Shown here: one piece after another, positions 53,125 to 62,028 of the stretch
Position numbering within the stretch: position 1 is the first letter of the stretch
Layout: each line of letters begins with the position of its first letter
NCBI GenBank assembly: GCA_963787045.1
Contig: CAWBBR010000002.1
Location: 372,001 to 436,000, forward strand
Origin: DATJGR01 sp963787045
GTDB taxonomy: Bacteria > Pseudomonadota > Gammaproteobacteria > Pseudomonadales > Azotimanducaceae
DNA length: 64,000 bases
Reading direction: 5' to 3'
Made by a program: the position numbers and the translations under genes
The notes under the pieces: generated by a model
What the model saw: the letters and a program-made list of their open reading frames with translations, nothing else
Databases searched by the model: none
What the model was told of the DNA's origin: nothing

Positions 53125-54471
53125 TCAGCTCAATTCGTGACTGCGCGCGAGGTCCGAACGCAGATCCTTGGCCGCCATCAGATAGAAAACGGTCGACATG
53201 ACGTTGAACAGCAGCACGCTGACGAGCGCCCAGCGTAACGAATACACGCCGAGACCGGTGTAGGCATTCAGGAGATCCGACGTGGCGCCGACGATCACCG
53301 GGCCGAGGCCCATGCCGATCAGGTTCAGGATGAACAACAGGATCGAGGCGGCGAGCGCGCGCATCCGCAATCCGACGAGGCCTTGTGCGAGCGCGAACGT
53401 CGGCCCGAGATAGTAGGAACCGAGGAACGCGGGAATCGCAGCGATCCAGAATGCCGTGATCGGGTCGGGCCAGGTATAGACCATGGTCGAGAAGGGCACC
53501 GAAGCCAGCGTCGCGAGCGCGGGCAGCCAGACGTACCAGCGGACGTCGCGCTTCGCCAACCGATCGGCGAAGTAGCCGCCGCTGGCGGTGCCGAGAATGC
53601 CGGCAAACCCCAGATAGAACAGCGCGGTGCCGATGTCGCGCGTACCCATGTCGTGAACGCGCATGAACAGCGGCGCCATGAACGGACCCACGCCATAGCC
53701 GACCAGCGCGTGCAGCGCACCGCCCAGCGTCATGTAGCGAAAGCTCTTGCGCGACCACAACGCCTTGAATACGAAGCTGACCGGCGGCGCTTCGGCGCGC
53801 GCCCGCGCGACCTGATCGGAGACGCCGCGCGGCGGCTCTTTCAGCGTGAAGCGCAACACCAATGCCATCAACAGGCCGGGGAGGCCGACCATGACGAACG
53901 CGGTGCGCCAGTCCATCGCTTCGTTGATCCAGCCGCCGAGCAGATTGCCGAGCATGGTGCCGACCGGAATGCCGAGCGCGTATAGACCCAACGCGGTGGC
54001 GCGCCGGTCCGACGCGAACAGATCCGAGATCATCGAGTGCGCCGGCGGACTGCCGCCGGCTTCGCCCACCGCGACGCCGACACGGGCCAGCAGCAACTGC
54101 CAGAAGTTCTGCGCGAGACCGCAGACGGCGGTCATCGCGCTCCACACGGCCAGGCAAACGGCAATGATGTTGCGACGGTTATGCGTATCGGCGAGCCGCG
54201 CGATCGGAATACCGAACGCGGTATAGAACAACGCGAACGCGATGCCGCCCATCAGGCCGATGTGCCAGTCCATCAAGCCGAGGTCTTCCTTGATGGGCTG
54301 AGCGAGGATGTTGAGGATCGAGCGGTCGATGAAGTTCAGAACGTAGACGATGAACAGCAGCGCCAGCGCATACTGCGGCTGCCACGTCGATTGATGTGGA
54401 GCGGGCTGCGACAATCGACGGGCTCGTGATTCGGGTAGCGGAGAGTCTCCGATGGCAACGCGTTCGGTCAA
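53125..54471 (-). CDS. MFS transporter, Spinster-like
   Basis: About 448 residues from TTG 54471, the only start close to the divergent LLM gene; the longer frame is antisense to that gene. Twelve membrane segments. The signature LFIVYVLNFIDRSILNILAQPIKEDLGLMDWHIGLMGG in TM1, ARLADTHNRRN loop, and GVAVGEAGGSPPAHSMISDLF are those of the Spinster-like/aromatic acid group. It would move lipid-like or aromatic metabolites by proton symport. Six bases separate the two divergent start codons, so the promoters must overlap the coding ends. Confidence 0.85.
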   Translation of the reverse strand: MTERVAIGDSPLPESRARRLSQPAPHQSTWQPQYALALLFIVYVLNFIDRSILNILAQPIKEDLGLMDWHIGLMGGIAFALFYTAFGIPIARLADTHNRRNIIAVCLAVWSAMTAVCGLAQNFWQLLLARVGVAVGEAGGSPPAHSMISDLFASDRRATALGLYALGIPVGTMLGNLLGGWINEAMDWRTAFVMVGLPGLLMALVLRFTLKEPPRGVSDQVARARAEAPPVSFVFKALWSRKSFRYMTLGGALHALVGYGVGPFMAPLFMRVHDMGTRDIGTALFYLGFAGILGTASGGYFADRLAKRDVRWYVWLPALATLASVPFSTMVYTWPDPITAFWIAAIPAFLGSYYLGPTFALAQGLVGLRMRALAASILLFILNLIGMGLGPVIVGATSDLLNAYTGLGVYSLRWALVSVLLFNVMSTVFYLMAAKDLRSDLARSHELS

Positions 54472-54477
54472 GCCGCG

Positions 54478-55482
54478 ATGAAGCTGGGTACCTCGCTGCG
54501 ATTCCTGTATCCGACCGGCCCGCACACCTATGAATTGTTCAAGCGCGCGCTCGACGCGCTGCCGCCCGGCGGCTTCATCGAACGGCCGATGGGTGCGTTC
54601 GATACGGCACAACAGGCGCGCAACGTGCTCGAGATCGCGGCGGCCGCGCGCGCGGCCGGTCTCGATACGCTGTTGTTCGGCGACAACCACGCGGTGCCGG
54701 CGGCGTTTGCCAATTCGTTTTCGCCGGTGCCGACGGTTGCGCGGCTGTTGTCGGTGACCGGCGCGATGCAGGTGGGCATGGTGTTGCTCGCGCCGTTCTA
54801 CGAACCGATCGTGCTGGCGGAACAGCTCGGCACGCTCGCCGCGTTCGCGCAGGCACCGCTGATCGTGGTGCTCGCGAACGGCGGCCGCGCGCAGGCGTTC
54901 GATGCATTCGGAATGAAAATGCAGAGCCGGGCCGCACGGCTGGAGGAATTGGTCGTCGTACTGCGTGCGCTGTTGGCCGGCGAGCGCGTGAGCCATCGCG
55001 GACGCTTCATTCAACTCGACGGCGTGCAGATCAGCCCGCTGCCCCCGCTGCCGGTCGAGTTCTGGATCGCCGGCACCGTTGCCGCAGCGGCCGCGCGTGC
55101 CGGATCGATGGGCGACGGCTGGTTGTCGGGCCAGAACAGCTCCGACGCCGACGTTGCGCAACAACTCGACGTCTATCGCGAGGCGGCCACCAAAGCGGGA
55201 CGGCCGATCCGCGCGGTGTTGCGACGCGACATCTTCGTCGCCGACAGCGACGCCGCCGCACATGCCGAAGTCGACAAGGTGCTGGCGGAAGGCTACCGCG
55301 GCACCGGCAAAGCGGAACTGTTAGTCGGCAGCGCGGCGGCGGTCATCGATCGATTGGCGAAGTATCGAGCGCTCGGTTTCGACGAAGTGATGGTGCGCCA
55401 CATCACCGGCGATCACGCATTGATGCTACGCTCGTTCGAGCTGATCGGTGACCGGGTGATGCCGGCGATCCGCAACCTGTAA
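54478..55482 (+). CDS. LLM class flavin-dependent oxidoreductase
   Basis: 334 residues, luciferase-like TIM barrel binding FMN or F420. GLDTLLFGDNHAVP, QVGMVLLAPFYEPIVLAEQLGTLAAFA, SHRGRFIQLDGVQISPLPPLPVEFWIAG and GDGWLSGQNS are the family's blocks. It likely acts as a two-component monooxygenase or reductase on a hydrophobic substrate. The sulfotransferase gene follows 24 bp later. Confidence 0.88.
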   Translation: MKLGTSLRFLYPTGPHTYELFKRALDALPPGGFIERPMGAFDTAQQARNVLEIAAAARAAGLDTLLFGDNHAVPAAFANSFSPVPTVARLLSVTGAMQVGMVLLAPFYEPIVLAEQLGTLAAFAQAPLIVVLANGGRAQAFDAFGMKMQSRAARLEELVVVLRALLAGERVSHRGRFIQLDGVQISPLPPLPVEFWIAGTVAAAAARAGSMGDGWLSGQNSSDADVAQQLDVYREAATKAGRPIRAVLRRDIFVADSDAAAHAEVDKVLAEGYRGTGKAELLVGSAAAVIDRLAKYRALGFDEVMVRHITGDHALMLRSFELIGDRVMPAIRNL

Positions 55483-55506
55483 TGCGATCTGGGGAGAGAG
55501 CAGGCC

Positions 55507-56370
55507 ATGCGTGTTTATCGTAACGCCGTGATGGACAACGCCCGCTGGACGGGCTTCGAGCCGCGACCGGACGACATCTTCGTCTGCACACCGTCGAAGT
55601 GCGGCACTACCTGGATGCAGACCATCGTCGCGAATCTGCTGTGGCCCGACGGCAACGTTCCGGGCCACGTCGTGAACGGCATCTCACCGTGGATCGAAGC
55701 GAAGTTCATGCCGGCAGAAGCAATGCACGCGATGCTGAAAGCGCAGACGCACCGCCGCGCGATGAAGAGCCATTCGCCGGCCGATGCGATCCCGTGGTTC
55801 CCGCAGGCGAAGTACATCACCGTTGCTCGCGACGGCCGCGACGCGTTCATGTCGTGGTGCAACCACGTGCAGCGCATGAAGATGATCGACATGCTGAACG
55901 CACAGGCCGCTCAGGAAGGCTTGCCGCCGATGAAGAAGTTCGACGGCGACTATCACGCGTTCTTCAAGACCTGGCTCGAGGAGAACAACTTCTTCGACGT
56001 GGTCGGCAGCTACTGGGCGCTGCGCGACCAACCGAACCTGCTGTTCGTCCACTACAACGACATGAAGACCGACCTCGGCGGCGAGATGCGTCGCGTCGCC
56101 GAATTTCTCGACATCGACATTCCCGAGTCGAAGTGGCCTTCCGTCATCGACCGCTGCACGTTCGAGTCGATGCGCAACGTCGACCCCGAATCGGACCCGA
56201 TGCAGATGGCGTTCGAAGGCGGCAGCAAAGGCTTCATCTTCAAAGGCACGAACGGCCGCTGGCGCGACATCCTCACCGACGACGAAGTGGCGGCGTATCG
56301 CGCGCTTGCTGCCGAAAGGCTGCCGCCGGATGCGCTGCAGTGGATCGAGTTCGGGCGAAAGCAGGCTTGA
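55507..56370 (+). CDS. Sulfotransferase
   Basis: 287 residues. The 5'-phosphosulfate loop PSKCGTTWMQ (P29-Q38), the 3'-phosphate-binding YITVARDGRDAFMSW, and GSKGFIFKGTNGRWRDILTDDEV, the PAPS-binding end, show a cytosolic sulfotransferase (Sulfotransfer_1) that uses PAPS to sulfate an alcohol or amine. The context of SDR and flavin enzymes suggests a sterol-like alcohol, but this is inference. GGGGAGAG precedes the ATG. Confidence 0.9.
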   Translation: MRVYRNAVMDNARWTGFEPRPDDIFVCTPSKCGTTWMQTIVANLLWPDGNVPGHVVNGISPWIEAKFMPAEAMHAMLKAQTHRRAMKSHSPADAIPWFPQAKYITVARDGRDAFMSWCNHVQRMKMIDMLNAQAAQEGLPPMKKFDGDYHAFFKTWLEENNFFDVVGSYWALRDQPNLLFVHYNDMKTDLGGEMRRVAEFLDIDIPESKWPSVIDRCTFESMRNVDPESDPMQMAFEGGSKGFIFKGTNGRWRDILTDDEVAAYRALAAERLPPDALQWIEFGRKQA

Positions 56371-56378
56371 ACAGCGGC

Positions 56379-57329
56379 TTACAACCAGCCGCGCCGCTTG
56401 AAGTAGAGATACGGAAGCACCGCTGAAACGATCATCGAGCCGATGGCGATCGGATAGCCGAACGTCCAGCTGAGTTCCGGCATCACGTGGAAGTTCATGC
56501 CGTAGATGCTCGCAATCAGCGTGGGCGGCATCATTCCGACCGCGGCGACCGAGAAGATCTTGATGATCTGGTTCTGTTCGATGTTGATGAACCCCTGCGC
56601 GGCTTGAAGCAGGAAGTTCACTTTCTCGAACAGGAAGTTGTTGTGCGGCAGCAGCGCATCGATGTCGCCGATCAGGTTGCGTAGCCGTTTTGCGTGCGTC
56701 TTCGATTGGCGCGCGTCCTCCACCACCGCGTTGCGCAACAGGTAGGTCAGGTCGCGCCGTGCGTCCATCAGACACAGCCGGACTTTGCCGTTCAGGTCTT
56801 CGTGCAGCGCCAGCGCGTCGAGCACTTCCTTGTCGGTATTCGATTCTTCGAAGACGCGTCGCCCGGTGGTTTCGAGGCCGAAATAGAGTTCCTGCAGCGT
56901 GTCGCCCAGATCGTCTACTGCGGTTTCGAACAGCGAGATCAGCAGCCCGAACGGGTCGGCGAGCATGCGCGGGTCGCGCCGCACGGTGAGGCGCAGCAGA
57001 CGCAGCGCCGGAACGTCCCGATCGTGCACCGTGAGCAGGCGATCGGGACGCACCACGATCGTCACGTTGGTGTTCTCGGGGCGGCCCTCGACGCGGTGCA
57101 GGAACAGCGTCGACACGTGCGCACCCGACTCGTCGACGAACGAGCGGGCGCTGGACTCGATCTCGTCGGCATCGGGCGTGTCGTCGAACGGACGGCGCAG
57201 CACGCTTTCGAGCATCGTGCGTTCTTCGTCCGTCGGGTCGACGACGTCTACCCACAGCGCGCCTTCGAGCGCGGTGGGATCGTCGACTATCTCGAGACCT
57301 TCGCTGGTCAGTCGGTGCGCAAGCAGCAT
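56379..57329 (-). CDS. corA: CorA family magnesium/divalent cation transporter
   Basis: 316 residues. A long cytosolic alpha/beta domain is followed by the two C-terminal membrane helices, with the signature YGMN at about 276-279 in the loop (SIYGMNFHVMPEL). The final helix ends in KRRGWL. Homopentameric channel for Mg2+, Co2+ or Ni2+. It ends nine bases from the sulfotransferase end, convergent. Confidence 0.92.
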   Translation of the reverse strand: MLLAHRLTSEGLEIVDDPTALEGALWVDVVDPTDEERTMLESVLRRPFDDTPDADEIESSARSFVDESGAHVSTLFLHRVEGRPENTNVTIVVRPDRLLTVHDRDVPALRLLRLTVRRDPRMLADPFGLLISLFETAVDDLGDTLQELYFGLETTGRRVFEESNTDKEVLDALALHEDLNGKVRLCLMDARRDLTYLLRNAVVEDARQSKTHAKRLRNLIGDIDALLPHNNFLFEKVNFLLQAAQGFINIEQNQIIKIFSVAAVGMMPPTLIASIYGMNFHVMPELSWTFGYPIAIGSMIVSAVLPYLYFKRRGWL

Positions 57330-57615
57330 GTGCGCGACTCCGATCTTGTGTGTGTGGATTCTAGCGAGTCACGCACGTCCGACGGTAGGGAAACAGGCGG
57401 CTCGATGCGGGATCACTTTCACTGGTCCCCTCGTTTGACTCGTTGGCCCACGCAAGAGTTCGCTGATCGTTGCCAATCCGATCGTCGTGAACCGCGTCGC
57501 GGTCGCCGCCCATCAGGGTTGACTCCCGCGTGGCGGCCGGTCTATAACGCCGGGCGCTTCGAATTTATAACGCGTTGCAAGTTGACGCTCGATCGACGAA
57601 TCACAGGAAGAAGTC
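57330..57615. other. Intergenic region between divergent corA and FAD monooxygenase
   Basis: 285 bp, no gene. Apart from the promoter noted separately, the part near corA has GTGTGTGTGG and no clear hexamers. Confidence 0.5.
57519..57548 (+). promoter_or_regulatory. Sigma-70-like promoter
   Basis: TTGACT (57519-57524), 18-bp spacer, TATAAC (57543-57548). A second TTATAAC lies 18 bp further on. About 65 bp upstream of the monooxygenase GTG. Confidence 0.5.
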
Positions 57616-58974
57616 GTGACGAATACATCTCAGAAATCACTCGGCCGCCGCGTCGTCATCGCCGGCGGTAGCCTCGGCGGCATGCTCGCGGCGCGCGCCG
57701 CCGCGCTCCACTTCGTCGAAGTGGTCGTGCTCGAACGCGACGTGTTCACCGAATCGCCGGCACCGCGTCGCACCACGCCGCAGTCGCATCACGTGCACAT
57801 GTTGTTGAAGGGCGGCGAGAACGCCATCGATCGCATCCTGCCCGGTTTCCGCAGCGCCATCGAAGACGGCGGCTCGGTGACGATCCGTGCGGGGCTCGAT
57901 TTTCTCGCAGGGTCCGAACTCGGCTTCGCGCCGCGGTGGGACGCCGGCATGGAACTGCACGGTCAGAGCCGTTGGATGCTCGAGCATTGCATCCGGCAAC
58001 GCGTGCTCGCGTCGACGCCGGTCGTCGAACTGCGGACCGGCTGCACCGTACGCGGATTGAATTTCGACGCAGCATCCAACCGGATCACCGGGGTGAAGAT
58101 CGAGACCCAGGCCGGCACGTCGGACCTCGACGCCGATCTCGTCATCGACGCGACCGGTCGCGGCGAAGGCGGGTTGCGATGGTTGTCTGCGCTCGGCCTA
58201 CCGCTTCCGGAAGTGGAAGAGGTGTCGGTCGACTTCGGCTATTCGAGCGCCATCGTCGAGTTGCCGGACGATCCCGCGCGCGACTGGAAAGCGCTGGCGA
58301 TGGGCAACCTGCCGCGCGTCGGCGCACGTGGCGCCGTGCTGCTGCCGATCGAAGGCGGCCGCTTCATCTGCTCGTTAGGCGGCCGCGCCGGCGACTATCC
58401 GCCGGACGACGAAGCCGGCTTCCTCGAGTTCGCAAAGAGCCTGCCGCATCCGACGATGTACGACGCGTTGCGCGGCGCCAAGTTCGTATCCCCGGTGGCC
58501 CGGATGATCTATCCGGCGAACCGGTTCCGGCACTACGAACGATCGCAAACGCTGCCGCAAGGCCTGATCCCGCTCGGCGACGCGCTGTGCAGCTTCAACC
58601 CGACGTACGGTCAGGGCATGACGTCCGCGGCGCTGCAGGCGGAAGCGCTGTTCGACACGCTCGCGAAGCGCACGCCGCAGGATTCGCTCGACGACCTCGC
58701 GCGCGCGTACCTGTCGCGCGCCGCGGAGGTGGTGCGGATGCCGTGGCGGCAAGCGAACTACAACGACTTCCTGTATCCGACCACGCAGGGCAACCGCGAC
58801 ATGTTCAGTCCGGAAGAGATGCAGTACCGGATGGAAATTCAGATCGCCGCGTCGCGCGATGACGACTTGCGCAAACTCTCGAACGAGGTCGGCCACCTGC
58901 TGGTGCCGTTCGAACGGTTGATGGAACCCGACGTTCGTGCGCGCGTTGCAACGGCGTTGGCGCAGAACGGCTGA
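57616..58974 (+). CDS. FAD-dependent oxidoreductase/monooxygenase
   Basis: 452 residues from GTG 57616 (AGGAAG upstream). FAD site VVIAGGSLGGMLAARAAALHFVEVVVLERD at residue 13 on, then RRTTPQSHHVHMLLKGG, VIDATGRGEGG and a GDALCSFNPTYGQGMTSAALQAEAL segment that ends the FAD domain. It resembles group A flavoprotein monooxygenases and geranylgeranyl-reductase-like epoxidases (LasC-like). It would hydroxylate or epoxidise a hydrophobic compound. Transcribed alone. Confidence 0.86.
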   Translation: MTNTSQKSLGRRVVIAGGSLGGMLAARAAALHFVEVVVLERDVFTESPAPRRTTPQSHHVHMLLKGGENAIDRILPGFRSAIEDGGSVTIRAGLDFLAGSELGFAPRWDAGMELHGQSRWMLEHCIRQRVLASTPVVELRTGCTVRGLNFDAASNRITGVKIETQAGTSDLDADLVIDATGRGEGGLRWLSALGLPLPEVEEVSVDFGYSSAIVELPDDPARDWKALAMGNLPRVGARGAVLLPIEGGRFICSLGGRAGDYPPDDEAGFLEFAKSLPHPTMYDALRGAKFVSPVARMIYPANRFRHYERSQTLPQGLIPLGDALCSFNPTYGQGMTSAALQAEALFDTLAKRTPQDSLDDLARAYLSRAAEVVRMPWRQANYNDFLYPTTQGNRDMFSPEEMQYRMEIQIAASRDDDLRKLSNEVGHLLVPFERLMEPDVRARVATALAQNG

Positions 58975-59000
58975 GTTCGTAGATCGCCTCGAGGGAAGAT

Positions 59001-59022
59001 AGACGACACGTCGTCGGTTTTC
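59001..59022 (+). terminator. Weak terminator after the FAD monooxygenase
   Basis: GACGACACGTCGTC followed by GGTTTTCTC: a short stem GACGA/TCGTC with a four-base loop, then a T run. The sequence AGACGACA is shared with the terminator before array 1. Confidence 0.45.
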
Positions 59023-59215
59023 TCACGGGGTTTTGTCGCATTGCATTCGGTGGACGTGACGTAGAAATACGGACTTGCGTCCCGTGTGACTTTGCGAAGT
59101 GGGTGAGGCAGGCTTCAACGACGAATAGTTGGTGAGGTCGCGCAAACATGGTGGGGAATCGTGAGGTCGCGCGTCGCGGAAGGTCCGGCTTTGGCGATTT
59201 GCGGGAAGTAGAGCC

Positions 59216-59260
59216 TGTCGTCTTTCATTGCGACACTTTGACGGCTAATTGTTGTTAGGC
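59216..59260 (+). mobile_element. attI-like left end of cassette array 2
   Basis: TGTCGTCTTTCATTGCGACACTTTGACGG...TTAGGC: 45 bp ending at the core GTTAGGC (59254-59260), matching 19758-19802 at all but about three positions. It lies about 190 bp after the terminator of the upstream gene. No integrase gene adjoins. Confidence 0.6.
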
Positions 59261-59713
59261 CGCAGTCCGATGTGTCGCGCATTGACATCCGAGAGCCGTA
59301 CTGGCACGCGTTGCGTCAATCGCGGCAAGACGAATGCGCTGCATATCCTGATCGGCGGGACACCCTACGCTCGGATAGGCGTGAATCACCACGCCGGTCG
59401 TCACGCGACTCGGTGCGAGCGACGCAGTCTGCCTCACGACCTTGCGCGACGCTCGTCGCGCATGACGGGGCGACCGTGCGGATACGAATGTCGTCGGGTT
59501 GCTCCTGGGGTACGGGTACTGCGTCTGAGACTCTGCGAATGGCCGCTCGCTGCAATGCTGAACTCTGCCACAGGTCACGGCAGGGACATCGCGCTCCAGA
59601 GGCCAGCGTCGAGCCGGAGAGTTGTTGCGAGCGGCCATCGTCAATAAGATTTCGCCCACGTCAGCGTCGAGCGCGAGGCGCATCTCCAAGCGACTGTCTG
59701 GGCAATCCTATGT
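59261..59713. other. First cassette of array 2, no convincing gene
   Basis: About 450 bp. Frames on both strands (for example a 144-codon reverse frame 59255-59689) have composition unlike protein and no ribosome site. I see nothing else in it. Confidence 0.4.
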
Positions 59714-59811
59714 CGCTAACAATCGTTGGAGCGGACCCACCAGACAGTCATCAAATTTGCATGCGCAAATTTGCCGCCTGTCTGGCGGGCCGCTTAACTC
59801 CGTTGTTAGGC
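59714..59811 (+). mobile_element. attC site in array 2 (a)
   Basis: Left box CGCTAAC (first base off consensus) to GTTAGGC (59805-59811). Apex CAAATTTGCATGCGCAAATTTG is intact. The right arm is the GGCGGGCCGCTTAACTCC subtype also seen in site 7 of array 1. Confidence 0.8.
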
Positions 59812-59967
59812 GGCACCGCCGCATTCTGGGTTGGGCCTATGGCAAGGAGAAGACGCGCGTTGACGCTCGAGCACTCACCGCGTGAGCGCAGCCGTCACCG
59901 CAGACGATCTTCCACAGGATCGTGGCGTCGAGTATCTGGCCGATCGAACTGATCGCTGTCGATCAGT

Positions 59968-60069
59968 CTACGTGGACTTCTACAATCACCAACGACTACA
60001 TTCCGCCTTGGGATACCGTTCACCACGAGTTCGAGAGCCAATGTTGCGAATAACGGGTGTCCACTTTGC
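59968..60069 (+). pseudogene. IS3-family transposase fragment, second copy
   Basis: About 100 bp nearly identical to 21783-21886, coding the FYNHQRLHSALGYRSP end with a two-base loss before the Glu (CACC/ACGAGTTC). Again it directly precedes an attC lacking its left part. No other transposase sequence is here. Confidence 0.75.
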
Positions 60070-60072
60070 AGA

Positions 60073-60151
60073 AGCTGCCCCAGACAGTCATCAAATTTGC
60101 ATACGCAAATTTGTCGCCTGTCTGGTGCGCGGCTGATGCTGGCTGTTAGGC
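60073..60151 (+). mobile_element. attC site in array 2 (b), 5'-truncated
   Basis: Begins within the left arm (CTGCCCCAGACAGTCATC) after the IS remnant. Apex and right arm to GTTAGGC (60145-60151) are intact. The same kind of truncation as at 21905. Confidence 0.85.
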
Positions 60152-60169
60152 GGCGCTGCAAAGGTCTCG

Positions 60170-61115
60170 ATGAACACAGAGAACGCCATGACAGCCGCAG
60201 CAAATCCGGTCGCGTTAGCACAAGACTATCCAGCCAAGCCAGTGCGCATCATTGAGCCGTTCGGGGCGGGCGGTGGGCCCGATCTGTTGGCCCGTGCCCT
60301 GGCCCCGAAGCTTTCTGAGCTGTGGAGCCAACCCGTGACAGTGGAGAACATCCCAGGTGCGGGAGCCACGGCGGGCCCCGCGCAGGTCGCGAAGTCACCA
60401 GCCGACGGTTACACGCTGCTGATAAACACCAACGCTCAGGCATACGGTGCGGCGCTCTTGAAGGACCTCCCGTATGACCCGTTGAAGGATTTCATCCCGA
60501 TCATTCCACTCACGAAGCAGCCCTACGTGCTCGTCGCAGGCAAGGCGGCGGGTGTTGCTACTGTTGGAGAACTCATTGCGGCGGCGAAGGCAAAACCCGG
60601 GTGAGCTGAATTTTGGCTCGACCGGTGTAGGCACCGGCACGCACATTGGAGTCGAGAAATTCAATCAAGCGGCGGGCATCAAGGCGCTGCACGTGCCTCC
60701 CTTGCCGAGCGATTCGAACGCCGATACGATCGCCAACGCGATAAGCGGACGCTTCACTTACTGTTTGGTGCCCATCTCTCTCGCCCTGCCCCATATTTGC
60801 GACGGCACACTCGTTGCGCTGGGCGTGAGTACCGCGCGGCGCTCAACCTTGCTCGCGGAGGTGCCGACAATCGCAGAGGCGGGCGTCGCCGGATTCGATT
60901 TCCCGATCTGGTATGGAATATGGGTCCCGGCTGGCACTCCGACCGGCGTGGTTGACAAGCTTGCGAATGACATCGGGCGCGTGCTCGCCGGGCCGGATCT
61001 GCGCGACTGGATCGCTAAACACGGGGGCGAGCCAATGAACATGACGCAGCCCGAGTTTGCTCGCTTCGTGCGGAGCGAGAGTGAAAGCGCAGCGCGGCTC
61101 ACATCAAAGCCTTAG
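60170..61115 (+). CDS. Tripartite tricarboxylate transporter (Bug/TctC) substrate-binding protein (frameshift)
   Basis: About 315 residues after removing one G near 60600 (AKPG/ELNFGSTGVG). Bug family blocks: YPAKPVRIIEPFGAGGGPDLLARALAPKLSE, VENIPGAGATAGPAQVAKSPADGYTLL, and LAEVPTIAEAGVAGFDFPIWYGIWVPAGTP. Bug proteins bind carboxylates in the periplasm. The signal peptide is clipped: the mature end follows NPVALAQ, but the hydrophobic core is missing, replaced at the cassette boundary. So export is doubtful. No TctA/TctB genes are near. Confidence 0.8.
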
Positions 61116-61411
61116 GCCCACGGCTCGATTCATCCCCACGCATGGCTCGGCTGTCGAGAAACGTTCGAGTCACGCTCCGCGCTCGATGTTGTCCGGGGAG
61201 AGATCTGCCATCGGCAAGGTTGCAGTTGACTGTTCTTCTGCGTCAGTGGCCTTGCACCGTGGCAAGCCGTCTCATTGTTGTGTCCATCGAGCTGTTCGCC
61301 CCGGCTTGCCGCGCCATCCGTTGCGCGGAGCCTTCGGTCCGGCGTAGTTTCAGTCGGTAGGCGTAGTCGTTACTGTTTTGGGGGCTTCAGGTTGTTTCTG
61401 TCCAAGTCGCC
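61116..61411. other. Non-coding tail of the Bug cassette
   Basis: About 300 bp with no protein-like frame and no repeat that I can see. Confidence 0.4.
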
Positions 61412-61510
61412 GCCTAACCACTGCATGCAGCCGACGCCCCAGCCAGTCATCAAATTTGCATACGCAAATTTGTCGCCTGTCTGGTGCGCGGCTGATGCTG
61501 GCTGTTAGGC
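61412..61510 (+). mobile_element. attC site in array 2 (c)
   Basis: 99 bp, GCCTAAC to GTTAGGC. It is the same as attC 1 of array 1 over the full length as far as I can compare by eye. Confidence 0.92.
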
Positions 61511-61518
61511 CGCACGCT

Positions 61519-62028
61519 ATGCCAGTCCGCCGCCTCACCGCCGAAGACGCCAGCACTTACCGCCTGCTGCGCCTCAAGGCTTTGCGGGAGAGCCCTTCAT
61601 CCTTTGGCTCGGCCCACGAGGATGAGGAGCTCAAACCGATTGAGCATTTCCGTGATTCCCTAGAGGGCTCGAGAGAGCGGGTCTTCTTTGGCGCGTTCGT
61701 CGACAACCATCTGGTTGGCTGCGTAGGTATCGAGCGCGAAGCTGGACGCAAGGAGCAGCACAAGGCTTTCCTGCGCGGTATGTATGTCGATCCGGCGAAC
61801 CGAGGCGACGGTATTGGTCGCGCGCTTCTCTCTGCAGCGCTCAACCACGCGGAAGCATGGCCAGGCTTGGAGCAGGTCACGCTCGCCGTCACAGCCAGCG
61901 CCGCGTCCGCGGTGGCCCTGTATCGTAGAGCGGGCTTCATTGAGTACGGGCGTGCGCCTAGAGCGCTGCTGCTTGACGGTCTCGCCTATGACGAACTGCT
62001 TCTTGTAAGGCACCGAAGTGCGGCCTAA
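61519..62028 (+). CDS. GNAT family N-acetyltransferase
   Basis: 169 residues from ATG 61519, nine bases after the core site. VRRLTAEDASTYRLLRLKALRESPSSFGSAHEDE at the start, then the acetyl-CoA loop MYVDPANRGDGIGRALLSAALNHAE and a SAVALYRRAGFIEYG end. Close to acetyltransferases frequently carried by integron cassettes. The stop lies in the final R'' box. Confidence 0.9.
   Translation: MPVRRLTAEDASTYRLLRLKALRESPSSFGSAHEDEELKPIEHFRDSLEGSRERVFFGAFVDNHLVGCVGIEREAGRKEQHKAFLRGMYVDPANRGDGIGRALLSAALNHAEAWPGLEQVTLAVTASAASAVALYRRAGFIEYGRAPRALLLDGLAYDELLLVRHRSAA

Noticed and set aside
53125..55263. 712-codon reverse frame covering the MFS gene and beyond
   Set aside because: Everything beyond about 54471 is antisense to the well-supported LLM flavoprotein gene and has shadow composition.
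57330..57615. Possible tRNA or small RNA between corA and the FAD monooxygenase
   Set aside because: No cloverleaf, anticodon arm or CCA-like end could be drawn; only a promoter pair is visible.
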